Assembly (NCBI GenBank): GCA_958296075.1
Contig: CATQHW010000002.1
Coordinates: 1,589,828-1,653,827, forward strand
Length of the DNA: 64,000 bases
Reading direction: 5' to 3'
Origin: an uncultured Spirochaetia bacterium
Lineage (GTDB): Bacteria > Spirochaetota > Spirochaetia > SZUA-6 > Bin103
A model generated the notes under the pieces. The model saw only the letters and a list, made by a program, of their open reading frames with translations, searched no databases and was not told where the DNA came from. Each line of letters begins with the position of its first letter. Within the stretch, counting starts at the first letter, position 1. Shown here in pieces: positions 9,108-17,615 of the stretch. The position numbers were made by a program, and so were the translations under genes.

Positions 9108-9887
9108 TCATGCCGCATTGCTCAAAATGGCGGCGAACTCCTCCGGCCGCGACCAGTATGACACGGTCGAGACCGATTCGATCAACCGAAAGTCCTCGTC
9201 AGTCCACACGTCGAACGTATCGTCGAACAGCGAGACAAACGTCAGAGCGTTCGGGCCTCCGGTGAAGTGATGCAGATCGTACCAGGCGGCCAGCACCTGC
9301 TCGGACACTCGGTGCGCTGCCGCCCGATTCATCGTGCTCAGCACTTGAATCAAAGAACTGCGCATCGTCGTCCGAACCTGAAAGTCGACCGTCCATGCAC
9401 GTCCCGACCGCCCGGTCAGCTTTGGCCGGCGGTCAAAGCCGAACTCGCGCTCCGTCAGGAAGTCCGCCACCTCGTCGGTGATGCACTGCACTGTCTGCGT
9501 TCGGAACGTGAACCACAGGTCGGATACGCGCAGCGCCGCCTGCGCCACCCGATTGATGACCTGAGGCAACTGGTCGCCGCTCCGGCACGTCGCCTGCAGC
9601 ATCCCGCGGTAGAACTCCGTTCCATGTGTCACACACGTGTCTTCGATAAGCCGATTCTGCTTCGGTGATCGACGCGAAGCAACCGACTGCATGCGAAGCC
9701 AGCCCGTGGTCTCCGCAAGATCGCTGACCGTCACCACGTCGCCCTCGGCCCTGCAGAACAGATCGATGTTGTCTCCGTCCGGATACAGGAACGGCGTACG
9801 AATTCGTAAGTAGTCTCCCTGTTCCGAGCACGTGAACAACAAGCCAGTCTCTCGTTGCAGCTTTCGGCACAACTGGTTTACGTCCAC
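9108..9887 (-). CDS. DUF1828-domain protein in the hsd operon
   Basis: In this 259-aa protein the N-terminal segment RTPFLYPDGDNIDLF followed by VTVSDLAETTGWLRM matches my memory of the DUF1828 family, which occurs mostly on phages and mobile elements; its function is unknown. The rest (QVRTTMRSSLIQVLS, then FVSLFDDTFDVWTDEDF) resembles the companion DUF1829-like part. The start is a GTG that overlaps the upstream gene by 10 nt, so the two are translationally coupled and probably act together. Composition is lower in GC than the flanking hsd subunit genes. Confidence 0.7.
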   Translation of the reverse strand: MDVNQLCRKLQRETGLLFTCSEQGDYLRIRTPFLYPDGDNIDLFCRAEGDVVTVSDLAETTGWLRMQSVASRRSPKQNRLIEDTCVTHGTEFYRGMLQATCRSGDQLPQVINRVAQAALRVSDLWFTFRTQTVQCITDEVADFLTEREFGFDRRPKLTGRSGRAWTVDFQVRTTMRSSLIQVLSTMNRAAAHRVSEQVLAAWYDLHHFTGGPNALTFVSLFDDTFDVWTDEDFRLIESVSTVSYWSRPEEFAAILSNAA

Positions 9888-10375
9888 AGCGTCAACTCCT
9901 TCTGTATTGCCGGCGGTTCCATGCCGCTGTCGTGGCGAATACCGGCTTCGGTACAGAACTCCCTCCAGACCTTTACCGGATCTGCAACCGGCGCCTCTAT
10001 GTCGTCAGGCACATACGCGTTCTTGTCTGCGTAACGCTCCGACCACCTGTGCTTGTGCTTCTCTCCTACCTGATCGCACCCCGGATTATGATGATCCTTG
10101 CCCAAATCAAGGCCGTAGATGCGTCCTGATGTTTTCAGAATAAGCGCGTAGCTCAACGTTCCAGCGGCGGAGTTATATCGACCGTTGATGAACAGCGGCC
10201 AACCGCCCGCCGACTCGACTTCCACGCGAAACTCACGCGCCGGCGAATGATCCTCGTCCTCCATCCAGATAATCGGCCCCGTAATGCGTTTCGTGTCATC
10301 TTTCATGATGGATTCGAACTCGGCGTCAGTGAGACGCAATCTCGTTCTCGATCTACCTGTCGAGGCATCTGACAT
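9878..10375 (-). CDS. Small unknown protein paired with the DUF1828 gene
   Basis: I cannot name this 165-aa protein. It has an Arg-rich N-terminus, an RIYGLDLGKDHHNPG stretch and a His/Lys-rich EKHKHRWSERY motif, which could bind metal or nucleic acid. Its ATG is immediately after the hsdS stop (no gap) and its 3' end overlaps the DUF1828 gene by 10 nt. This tight two-gene arrangement is what toxin-antitoxin pairs and small defence modules look like, but nothing in the sequence says which it is. Confidence 0.65.
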   Translation of the reverse strand: MSDASTGRSRTRLRLTDAEFESIMKDDTKRITGPIIWMEDEDHSPAREFRVEVESAGGWPLFINGRYNSAAGTLSYALILKTSGRIYGLDLGKDHHNPGCDQVGEKHKHRWSERYADKNAYVPDDIEAPVADPVKVWREFCTEAGIRHDSGMEPPAIQKELTLWT

Positions 10376-11797
10376 CTAACTACATTCTCCTCTGACGTCG
10401 GGCAAATCAGCGGCCATGCCGACGTTGAGTCTACCGGTCACGACATCAGCGATCAGACGACTGCGGTAGTCGCTCAGCAGCATCATTTGGTGACGGGTGC
10501 GGTGAATCGCGGCGGTGATCTTCTCAATCGCACTGTCGAGGTAGCGGACGATGGCCGCTTGTTCGGCGATTGATGGAAGCGGTAGCGGACAGTTGGCATA
10601 CTTCTCGCCGTTTACGTTTTCGATGGTCGAAGTTATCGCTTTCACCCGCAAGAACTCGACGAAGGATCGTGTCTTCGTGAACAAGAATACGTATTTGGAA
10701 AGAACGTCTGAAGCCAGAACGAATCGGACCAGATAGCCAGCGTACGAGCATGGACCGTGTTTCTTGCCATCATAGAGAAAAGAACGACCAATAGTACCAC
10801 TTCGGGAAATTAGCAGGTCACCGTCAGCTAGCCTATAATCACGGACCATATAACATGGAAGAAAGACTCCGCCGACTTTCAATCCACCATCATCCATTAC
10901 ATCCGTCGTCCTCAAGAAACGTACGCCGGCCTGTGTATAGGAAGCTGCGGGTATATTGGCACCATAGAGTGCAGACCGAGAACAAACCTGCTTCAATCTA
11001 CGGACATCCCAGCGATCTGGTACGTCTCCTAGCCATTCCACACCGGATGGCTTGTAGGCCGGGTACGGCTTGCCGGTTCTGACGTCGATCTGTCCGGTAA
11101 CGGCTTGGTGAATGATGGTCTGCTTCTGCTCCTCGAGCAGTGCAATCAACTCCTGTTTGGCTCTGATGTAGCGCTGGATGTGGCGGTCAGCATGGTCGAG
11201 GAAGTGGGCGATGGAGGCCTGTTCGGGTAGTGGTGGAAGGGGTATCCTGACCGCCTTGATTGCGTTGTGTGTCAGCCCGAACCGAGTGACCCCGTTTGCA
11301 TGTACATGCAACTGACTCGCGACAGCCGTACTCTGCAGAGCACGAAACAGATAACCAGGGTGGGTACATTCGAGATATGGACGAAGTAATGCCAGATGGT
11401 AGCCACTGACTACTCCTGGGTCGGTTTCCTCAACAAGAGCGGGAACACCTATGTCGTTCCAAGCCTCGGAGTCCTTCGTGATCAGCACGTCTCCGGATCG
11501 CAGGCCAAGGCGTTCGATCTCGACCTCGGTAGCGGTCGCGTGCATGAACGGCAATCCCGGCCTGATGCGGTCATTCTTGTAGACGTCGACATAGTTGCAG
11601 AGACGGACTTTGGTTTCGTTTTCGCGTGAGTACTTGTCTACGTTGCTTACGCGCATATCAGCCACGTTCCTCAGGCGCCAAACATTCCAATGAGCAGGCA
11701 CTTTACCCAGCCACTTCACCCCTGAGTCCTTCATGTTCGGATAGGGCTTGAGGTTGGCGGTCATGGATTTCAGAATGCCGTGATCAGACATCTTCAC
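10376..11797 (-). CDS. hsdS: Type I restriction-modification specificity subunit
   Basis: This 473-aa protein has two target-recognition domains, each introduced by the typical VKWLGKVPAHWNVWRL / VEWLGDVPDRWDVRRL motif and each closed by PLPPLPEQASIAHFLD / PLPSIAEQAAIVRYLD and a long coiled helix. It selects the bipartite DNA site for HsdM and HsdR. GTG at 11797 gives a 14-nt overlap with hsdM; ATG at 11791 is an equally good start. The gene is less GC-rich than hsdM, as expected for a subunit swapped by recombination. Confidence 0.95.
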   Translation of the reverse strand: MKMSDHGILKSMTANLKPYPNMKDSGVKWLGKVPAHWNVWRLRNVADMRVSNVDKYSRENETKVRLCNYVDVYKNDRIRPGLPFMHATATEVEIERLGLRSGDVLITKDSEAWNDIGVPALVEETDPGVVSGYHLALLRPYLECTHPGYLFRALQSTAVASQLHVHANGVTRFGLTHNAIKAVRIPLPPLPEQASIAHFLDHADRHIQRYIRAKQELIALLEEQKQTIIHQAVTGQIDVRTGKPYPAYKPSGVEWLGDVPDRWDVRRLKQVCSRSALYGANIPAASYTQAGVRFLRTTDVMDDGGLKVGGVFLPCYMVRDYRLADGDLLISRSGTIGRSFLYDGKKHGPCSYAGYLVRFVLASDVLSKYVFLFTKTRSFVEFLRVKAITSTIENVNGEKYANCPLPLPSIAEQAAIVRYLDSAIEKITAAIHRTRHQMMLLSDYRSRLIADVVTGRLNVGMAADLPDVRGECS

Positions 11798-13778
11798 CTG
11801 CGGTGCCCAGGAGCTCGGCGAGCAGCCCTTCGGTCTCCTGCTCGACCGCCAGGATGTCGGCGCGGATTTGCTCCAGCGTGCGCAGCGGCTTCGGTTGGTA
11901 GAAGGAGCGGGTGAAGCTGATTTCGTAGCCGATCTTCACGCTGTCCGGCTGATACCAGGCGTCCGCCGCGTAGGGCAGCACCTCGCGCCGCAGGAACGCT
12001 TCGATGCCGCCGACCTCCTGCAGCGGCACCTGTTCGGTGTCGCGCAGGTCGGGGTCCGGCTCGTACTCGACCACCGCAGGCCGGCCCTGGACGGTGGCCG
12101 CGAACCGGCCGTGCAGCGGATCGGCGGCCGTACCCCGCGAGTGGACCTTCCTGATCACCGCCGGCGCGCGCGCGCGCCGTTCGCCGCTCTCCTTGAGCTT
12201 CTTGATCTCCGCCGCCTTGTGGGCGCGGTCGGGATCGGCCCCGGCAATGCGCAGCGGGCGTTCCACCGTCACCTTGTAGTAGCCGAACGCGGCGTTGTCG
12301 AAGATCCGGCTCTGCTCGCTCTCCCCGAACGCCTGAAACGTCTTGCAGATGCGGCCGATGTCCTCCTCGCCCAGCTCGCAGGTCTTCTTCCCCAGGTTCT
12401 TGCGCAGCGGCCGGTGCCAGCCGGTCGCGTCGATCAACTGCACCTTGCCGCGCCGGTGCTCCGCCTTGCGGTTGCTGAGCACCCACACGTAGGTGGCGAT
12501 GCCGGTGTTGTAGAACAGGTTGAGCGGCAGCGCCACGATCGCCTCCAACCAGTCGTTCTCGATGATCCAGCGGCGGATGTTGCTCTCGCCCTGTCCGGCG
12601 TCGCCCGTGAACAGCGAACTGCCGTTGTGCACCTCGGCGATGCGGCTGCCGAGCGGCGTGCCCTGCTTCATCTTGGCGAGCTTGTTGGCCAGGAACAGCA
12701 TCTGGCCGTCGCTGGAACGGGTCACCAGGGAGTATTCGGGATCGCCGGCGTGCTCGATCACGAAGCGCGGGTCGCGCATGCCGCTCTTGCCGCCCATGCG
12801 CTCCAGGTCGGTCTTCCAGCTCTTGCCGTACGGCGGATTGGAGAGCATGAAGTCGAACTCGCGCGCCGGGAAGGCGTCGTTGGCCAGGGTGGAGTGCTCG
12901 GGGCCGCCGACGATGTTGTCGGCCGCGTCGCCTTCGCCCTTCAGCAGCAGGTCGGCCTTGCAGATGGCGTAGGTCTCGGCGTTGATCTCCTGCCCGTACA
13001 GGTGGGTGGCGACCTCCTTGCCGTGCTCGGTGGCGAGCTGCCGCAGCGTCTCTTCGGCCACGGTCAACATGCCGCCGGTGCCGCAGGCGCCGTCGTACAG
13101 CAGGTAGGTGCCGGAGACGATCCGGTCCGCGACCGGCAGGAAGATCAGCCGGGCCATCAGCGTCACCGCGTCGCGCGGCGTCCAGTGCTCGCCCGCTTCT
13201 TCGTTGTTCTCCTCGTTGAAGCGGCGCACCAGTTCCTCGAAGATCGTGCCCATGGCGTGGTTGTCGAGGGGCGGGTGCTTGACCGAGCCGTCGTCCAGGA
13301 GCACCGGCGCCGGGCTCAGGTTGACGTCGGGAGAGGTGAGCTTCTCGATCAGCGTGCCCAGCGCGTCGGCGCGGGACAGGCGCGGAATCTGGTTGCGGAA
13401 CTCGAAGCTGTCGAGGATGTCCTGCACGTTGGGCGAGAAGCCGTCGAGCCACGCCTGGAAGTCGGCGGTGAGCTGCTGGCGGTTGGCGCGGGCGCGCAGG
13501 TCGCGCAGGGTGAACCCGGAGGTGTTGTAGAACCCCTGCCCGGCCGCCTGGCGCAGCGCGGCGTCCTGCTCGATCACGCCGGCGTCGTCGAGGGTGGCCT
13601 TCATGTCCAGCACCGCCTGCTTGCTGTCTTCGAGCACTGCGTCGAGGCGGCGCAGCACGGTCATCGGCAGGATCACGTCGCGGTACTTGCCGCGCACGTA
13701 CAGGTCGCGCAGCACGTCGTCGGCGATCCCCCAGATGTAGTTCGCGATCCAGTTCAGGTCGCCGTGGCTCATCCTCAT
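11784..13778 (-). CDS. hsdM: Type I restriction-modification DNA methyltransferase
   Basis: The protein has 664 aa. An N-terminal helical HsdM_N domain is followed by the N6-adenine methyltransferase fold, with the AdoMet motif DGACGTGGML and the catalytic SNPPYGKSW (NPPY, about residue 316). It methylates the host's own recognition sites and forms the core of the M2S complex. It overlaps the upstream HigA-like gene by 4 nt (ATGA) and hsdS by 14 nt, so all are one transcript. A C-terminal extension of about 150 residues beyond the methylase core carries PADPLHGRF-type sequence and is probably the HsdS-contact region. Confidence 0.95.
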   Translation of the reverse strand: MRMSHGDLNWIANYIWGIADDVLRDLYVRGKYRDVILPMTVLRRLDAVLEDSKQAVLDMKATLDDAGVIEQDAALRQAAGQGFYNTSGFTLRDLRARANRQQLTADFQAWLDGFSPNVQDILDSFEFRNQIPRLSRADALGTLIEKLTSPDVNLSPAPVLLDDGSVKHPPLDNHAMGTIFEELVRRFNEENNEEAGEHWTPRDAVTLMARLIFLPVADRIVSGTYLLYDGACGTGGMLTVAEETLRQLATEHGKEVATHLYGQEINAETYAICKADLLLKGEGDAADNIVGGPEHSTLANDAFPAREFDFMLSNPPYGKSWKTDLERMGGKSGMRDPRFVIEHAGDPEYSLVTRSSDGQMLFLANKLAKMKQGTPLGSRIAEVHNGSSLFTGDAGQGESNIRRWIIENDWLEAIVALPLNLFYNTGIATYVWVLSNRKAEHRRGKVQLIDATGWHRPLRKNLGKKTCELGEEDIGRICKTFQAFGESEQSRIFDNAAFGYYKVTVERPLRIAGADPDRAHKAAEIKKLKESGERRARAPAVIRKVHSRGTAADPLHGRFAATVQGRPAVVEYEPDPDLRDTEQVPLQEVGGIEAFLRREVLPYAADAWYQPDSVKIGYEISFTRSFYQPKPLRTLEQIRADILAVEQETEGLLAELLGTAGEDV

Positions 13779-14056
13779 GCTATTCTTCGAAGCCTTGCCA
13801 GCGTCATGCGGTACTCCTGCTCCAGATTGACCCAGAACGTCGCCGGGATGCCGAGCACCTTCTCCAGTCCGAGCGCGGTGTGGTCGGTGATCGACTTCTT
13901 CCCACGGACGATCTCGTTCACCACCTGCACCGGCCGTCCCAGCCGCGCCGCCAGTTCGGTCTGGCTCATGGCCCGCGCCGCGATCTCGTCGGCAAGCGTC
14001 TCCCCGGGCGGAATGGCGAGGTCGGAGTGCCTGCGGTCGGGTTCATCAGTCGTCAT
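13775..14056 (-). CDS. HigA-family XRE regulator at the head of the hsd operon
   Basis: This 93-aa protein is a complete HigA/VapI-type antidote: PGETLADEIAARAMSQTELA and RPVQVVNEIVRGKKSI give the helix-turn-helix, and TALGLEKVLGIPATFWVNLE is the family's C-terminal signature. HigB, the usual toxin partner, is not adjacent. Here the gene overlaps hsdM by the ATGA junction, so it more likely controls the restriction-modification operon, as C proteins do. A GGGAGG lies about 13 nt upstream of the ATG. Confidence 0.85.
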   Translation of the reverse strand: MTTDEPDRRHSDLAIPPGETLADEIAARAMSQTELAARLGRPVQVVNEIVRGKKSITDHTALGLEKVLGIPATFWVNLEQEYRMTLARLRRIA

Positions 14057-14188
14057 AGTGATTGCTTACCTCCCGTATCAGGCCCCATCGAGTGGGCGGC
14101 CGTCGAGAAGGGCGGCGTGAGCGGTCCCCTGTTCCGTTATTCATGCAACGGACCATCCCTCCCTGCGACATGCGCCGGTGACGTGCGG

Positions 14189-14194
14189 TAGAAT
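14189..14194 (+). promoter_or_regulatory. Predicted -10 element (TAGAAT)
   Basis: The TAGAAT hexamer ends 9 nt before the ATG at 14204 in the divergent region between the hsd operon and the sugar isomerase-like gene. No ribosome-binding site lies between. Confidence 0.45.
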
Positions 14195-14203
14195 CGCGGC
14201 GTC

Positions 14204-15160
14204 ATGGCTTTCAAGTACACCTTGCAGTGCGATACGTTGCCGTGGGTCGGATACAACGTGCTGGAAGAGCCCGACGTGGTGCTCGGGGCGGCCAGGGAGG
14301 CCGGCTACGACGGCGTCGACCTGCCCGGCAATCCGCAGGCGGTGGATGCCGGCGAGTGGCGCAGGCGCGTCGAGGACGCCGGTCTGGCGGTGCCGGAGGT
14401 GCTCGCCGCCTGGGGCTACTACCACGCGGGCGAGGAGCGCAATCTGGCCAGCACCGATCCCGCCAAGCGGGCGCGCGCGGTGCAGTACGCCAAGGACACC
14501 GTCGATCTGGCGGCGGACCTGGGCGCCAGCTTCACGGAGCTGTGCGCGGCGCAGCCGGCGGTCCCCCAGTTGCCGTTCCCGCTCGAGCCGGTGGAGACGC
14601 TGCGCGGCAACTTCCGGCAGTCGATCCGGGAAATCTGCGCCCATGCCGCGCCGCGCGGCATCACCATCCTGCTGGAGCCGCTCAACACCTACGAGGGACT
14701 CCCGGAGGTGCTGACCACCCTGTACCAAGCGGTCAACTACGTCGACGAACTGGGGCTCGACAATCTCGGCGTGCAGCCGGACGTGTTCCACATGAACGTC
14801 GAGGAGGGATCGATCCCGGACGCGCTGCGCTACGCGGGTTCACGGATCAAGCACTTCCACCTCAACGAGACCAACCACTGCCAGCACGGCACGGGCCACG
14901 CCGACTATCAGGAGATCTTCCGCATCCTCAAGGGGATCGGCTACGACGGCTATCTGTGCACGTACATGCCCAAGACCACGCAGGCGGTCCTGCAGAGCGC
15001 GCCGGGCAATCCGTTCCTGCCGGAAGGGGCGTCCGCCGGCGGCGGGGCGCGGCCGGACCTGGTCGAGGTCCTGACCGGCCTGCTCGGCTTCCTGCGGGAG
15101 ACCGAGCGCACGGTCGATCAGTCGCGCGGGTTCTACGAGGCCGGCGGCTTCCGACCTTGA
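14204..15160 (+). CDS. Sugar phosphate isomerase/epimerase-like TIM barrel
   Basis: This 318-aa protein of the AP-endonuclease-2 / xylose-isomerase-like superfamily is cytoplasmic. Barrel strands with metal-site residues are visible: GYDGVDLPGN, TILLEPLNTYEG (Glu ligand), LGVQPDVFHMNVEEG (Asp/His) and IKHFHLNETNHCQHGTG (His). Such enzymes act on ketoses or inositols. The substrate cannot be told here, and no dehydrogenase partner is adjacent. Transcribed alone, divergently from the hsd operon; ATG 14204 is fixed by the -10 element 9 nt upstream. Confidence 0.85.
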   Translation: MAFKYTLQCDTLPWVGYNVLEEPDVVLGAAREAGYDGVDLPGNPQAVDAGEWRRRVEDAGLAVPEVLAAWGYYHAGEERNLASTDPAKRARAVQYAKDTVDLAADLGASFTELCAAQPAVPQLPFPLEPVETLRGNFRQSIREICAHAAPRGITILLEPLNTYEGLPEVLTTLYQAVNYVDELGLDNLGVQPDVFHMNVEEGSIPDALRYAGSRIKHFHLNETNHCQHGTGHADYQEIFRILKGIGYDGYLCTYMPKTTQAVLQSAPGNPFLPEGASAGGGARPDLVEVLTGLLGFLRETERTVDQSRGFYEAGGFRP

Positions 15161-15193
15161 GCAGCGCCCGGCTCACGGAAACCGGCCGAGCAC

Positions 15194-15207
15194 TGGGCGT
15201 AAGCCCA
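15194..15207 (+). terminator. Small GTAA-loop hairpin after the isomerase-like gene
   Basis: TGGGC and GCCCA arms pair around a GTAA tetraloop 34 nt after the stop codon. There is no T-run, so the role is uncertain: weak terminator or end-stabiliser. Confidence 0.3.
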
Positions 15208-15349
15208 CGGAAATACCGGATAAGCCATGTCCTTCAGGCGAGGCGTTGACGCCCGAACGACCGCCGCCGATACTGTGGTCCAGGGCGCTCCTCGCTGGAA
15301 GCGCGGCAGCGTGCCATGGAACTGACAGGATTTCTCGAGGAGGAGAGCT

Positions 15350-15643
15350 ATGGAAACGGCGCAGGACATGCAGGCGCAGATCGTCGGCAAGGCGACCGAG
15401 GACGCGGATTTTCGGGCCCGGCTGCTCAGCGATCCGAAGGGAGCGATCAACCAGGAGTTGGGCGTCGCCATTCCGGCGTCCATGGCGATCGAGGTTCACG
15501 AAGATAGCGACACGACCGTGCATCTGATTCTTCCCCCCGGCAGTCGGCTGAGCCAAAGCGATCTGCAAACGGTCGCCGGCGGAGGCATGGGTAGGGATAC
15601 CAGGAACAACGATCTGCCCTGGTACGATATCAGGAACTGGTGA
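15350..15643 (+). CDS. NHLP-family natural-product precursor peptide
   Basis: The protein has 97 aa. Residues 7-63 match the nitrile-hydratase-alpha-like leader of NHLP precursors: a helical start, then FRARLLSDPKGAINQELGV, then an acidic strand ending TTVHLILPP. The leader closes with LSQSDLQTVAGGG (residues 67-79), a double-Gly type cleavage site. The remaining roughly 19-residue core has Asn, Asp, Arg and two Trp but no Cys, Ser or a repeated pattern. The ATG lies behind a very strong GAGGAGGAGAG ribosome site, which supports a real gene. Proteusin-type peptides have such leaders, but no modifying enzyme or C39 peptidase-transporter is in the window. Confidence 0.82.
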   Translation: METAQDMQAQIVGKATEDADFRARLLSDPKGAINQELGVAIPASMAIEVHEDSDTTVHLILPPGSRLSQSDLQTVAGGGMGRDTRNNDLPWYDIRNW

Positions 15644-15735
15644 CGGTAGCCGCTTACTCCGGGCCGGACGATGTTCCGGGTCGTCCCGGCGATCGACAGA
15701 TGCGAAAGCCGTCGGCAAGCATGGTGCCCTGATCG

Positions 15736-16041
15736 ATGACGAAGCCGGGCTCGCAGTACACCTCGATCGCGTTCGGGGCGCGGTGCCAGGAGGCTGACGT
15801 GCGACCGTCGACCGGCGCGGTGGGCGATGCCTACGACAACGCGCTGTGCGAGAGCTTCTTCGCGACCCCGGAGTGCGAGTTGCTGGATCGTCACCGCTTT
15901 CGCGGCCACGCCGAGGCGCGCTTGGCGGTGTTCGAGTTCATCGAGGGCTTCTACAACCGACGCAGGAGACATTCGGCGCTGGGCTACCGGTCGCCGGTCG
16001 CCTTCGAGGCCGCTCAGAGCGGCGTGAGGGCATCCGCATGA
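15736..16041 (+). pseudogene. IS3-family transposase remnant (C-terminal end of OrfB)
   Basis: Homology begins at GSQYTS and runs through VGDAYDNALCESFF, carrying the final Glu of the DDE triad, to FYNRRRRHSALGYRSP at the end. About two thirds of the integrase, including the first two Asp residues, is missing, and I see no inverted terminal repeats. It is a decayed insertion-sequence end marking a past insertion between the precursor-peptide gene and the ImmA-like gene, whose stop it overlaps by 28 nt. Confidence 0.85.
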
Positions 16042-17606
16042 GCACTGCCGTGGTGGGGGGGATCGAACATTTCGTTCTCGATCCGCTCATAATCAGTGTC
16101 GTTAATGAACCCTGTGTTCTTCAGATGATGCAGTACGGCCCGAACGCCTGCCTGCAGCACGTGTGCTGCTTCTCGTACGCCAGGGACGGTCTCTATCGGG
16201 GAGCCTAACCCTGATATTGCACGTTGTACGAGGGGCGGCGGCATCAGCAACATGGCCGCAAAGTCATTTGCGCGCCTTTCTATGTCACGTGGCGCCCAGG
16301 GGCCACTTGCTACTGCCAAACGCTGTCCTTCTTCGCGATCGAACAGTACGTGACATAGTTCGTGGGCCAACGTGAATCGGCGGCCGAAAGGATGCTTATT
16401 GCGGTCGTGTCTCTCGTTGATCGCTATGGCGGGGCGATGGTGCGGTCCGGCAATGGAAATCCCGCGTATGTTGTCAACCGAAAGTTCCAGTGAAATGACC
16501 TCGATATCCAGGTTTTTGATAATTTCCTCGATGTCGACAGTTCCTAGCGTGAAGTCGGTGGTAAGATGTTCGTGAAAGGAGTCGGCAAGTTCATATCCCC
16601 TACTCCACGCGGGCGAATCGAGTGTCGAGACGGCTACAGGACGGCATATTTTTGTCACCGTTTCAGACTCACCATCAGATGAGGAAAGCTCAACCATCGT
16701 CTTTGCGAGTATCACTATATCCTCACGCCCGACGTCCGGTGCAACGGAACCGAACATCAACGCCGCTTGACACGAACCGGCGATGACGAGTGGTGAAGGG
16801 GCCGAAATCGACAGCACTGGACGCGAGGCAGGGCCGAATTCGGACAAGATGTTCTTTACGCCGTGCCATCTGCTATTTACTGATCCTTCATCCGAACCTA
16901 GACCGGCCAGCCACATAAGCCGCCGATCTTCCGAATTTGAGTCTTGGAGGGATTTGATCAGCTTTTTGATTCGAGAAGACTCGGGGGCCAGTGACAGAAG
17001 GTAGTCGCCCGCGTTCGACAACACCTCATGCAACGGTTCGGCCACCTTTCTCGGCGCCAGCCTGCTGACTCCCTGTACCGACTCCAGGAAACTGAAGTGA
17101 TCGGGCATTCCGGCGCTGCGTGCCGGTCCCCATGAGACCTCGACGGAGTCCCGGAAGCGCCTCAATACAATATCGGGGAACAGACCGCCTTCGCTCGCCG
17201 AACGAAGCGCGTGCCTAGTCCACCACCGTTGCCATTCGCTTTCCCATGCGGACACTTTCTCGTCATCGTTTTCGATGGCCGGCGGCGGAAACCGCGTGGA
17301 GCGCAAAGACTCCCAGCCGGTTTCGTGTTCGTTCTGCACCGGAAGGCGTTCTTCGTGAAGCAGAGGATCCCAATTATGGACCAACCACTCGATCAGCGGA
17401 AGGAGGTACCAGTGGACCGAATCGACTTGACCATTGTCCTCCTTATGGGAGCACAGATTCCGACCTTCGATCCAGATCTGAAAGCTTCCCCAGGAGACGC
17501 CAACTTCGGGATCGATCCCTCGACCATCATCGGGATCATCGGAAAATCCCATTTTCAGCGCGAACACGCTCGTGTCGCCGGCAAGTCTTTCCCATCGAAC
17601 AGCCAT
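16014..17606 (-). CDS. ImmA/IrrE-type zinc metallopeptidase with large N-terminal domain
   Basis: The protein has 530 aa. The C-terminal third carries the gluzincin-like motif HELCH at residues 415-419 and the downstream helix IERRANDFAAMLLMP expected for the third ligand, so it is a likely active ImmA/IrrE (COG2856) peptidase. ImmA enzymes cleave phage or mobile-element repressors. The N-terminal roughly 350 residues match nothing I know and could sense or bind a partner. A 110-aa gene ends 9 nt upstream on the same strand. The pair has clearly lower GC than the neighbourhood and abuts an IS remnant, which suggests transfer. Confidence 0.82.
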   Translation of the reverse strand: MAVRWERLAGDTSVFALKMGFSDDPDDGRGIDPEVGVSWGSFQIWIEGRNLCSHKEDNGQVDSVHWYLLPLIEWLVHNWDPLLHEERLPVQNEHETGWESLRSTRFPPPAIENDDEKVSAWESEWQRWWTRHALRSASEGGLFPDIVLRRFRDSVEVSWGPARSAGMPDHFSFLESVQGVSRLAPRKVAEPLHEVLSNAGDYLLSLAPESSRIKKLIKSLQDSNSEDRRLMWLAGLGSDEGSVNSRWHGVKNILSEFGPASRPVLSISAPSPLVIAGSCQAALMFGSVAPDVGREDIVILAKTMVELSSSDGESETVTKICRPVAVSTLDSPAWSRGYELADSFHEHLTTDFTLGTVDIEEIIKNLDIEVISLELSVDNIRGISIAGPHHRPAIAINERHDRNKHPFGRRFTLAHELCHVLFDREEGQRLAVASGPWAPRDIERRANDFAAMLLMPPPLVQRAISGLGSPIETVPGVREAAHVLQAGVRAVLHHLKNTGFINDTDYERIENEMFDPPHHGSAHADALTPL

Positions 17607-17615
17607 GTTACCGAT

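Noticed and set aside
13775..14056. Complete HigBA toxin-antitoxin pair
   Set aside because: No HigB-like frame lies on either side of the HigA-like gene.
11868..14120. A 750-codon plus-strand frame opposite hsdM
   Set aside because: Antisense shadow of hsdM; no recognisable motifs and Arg/Val/Glu-rich low-complexity translation.
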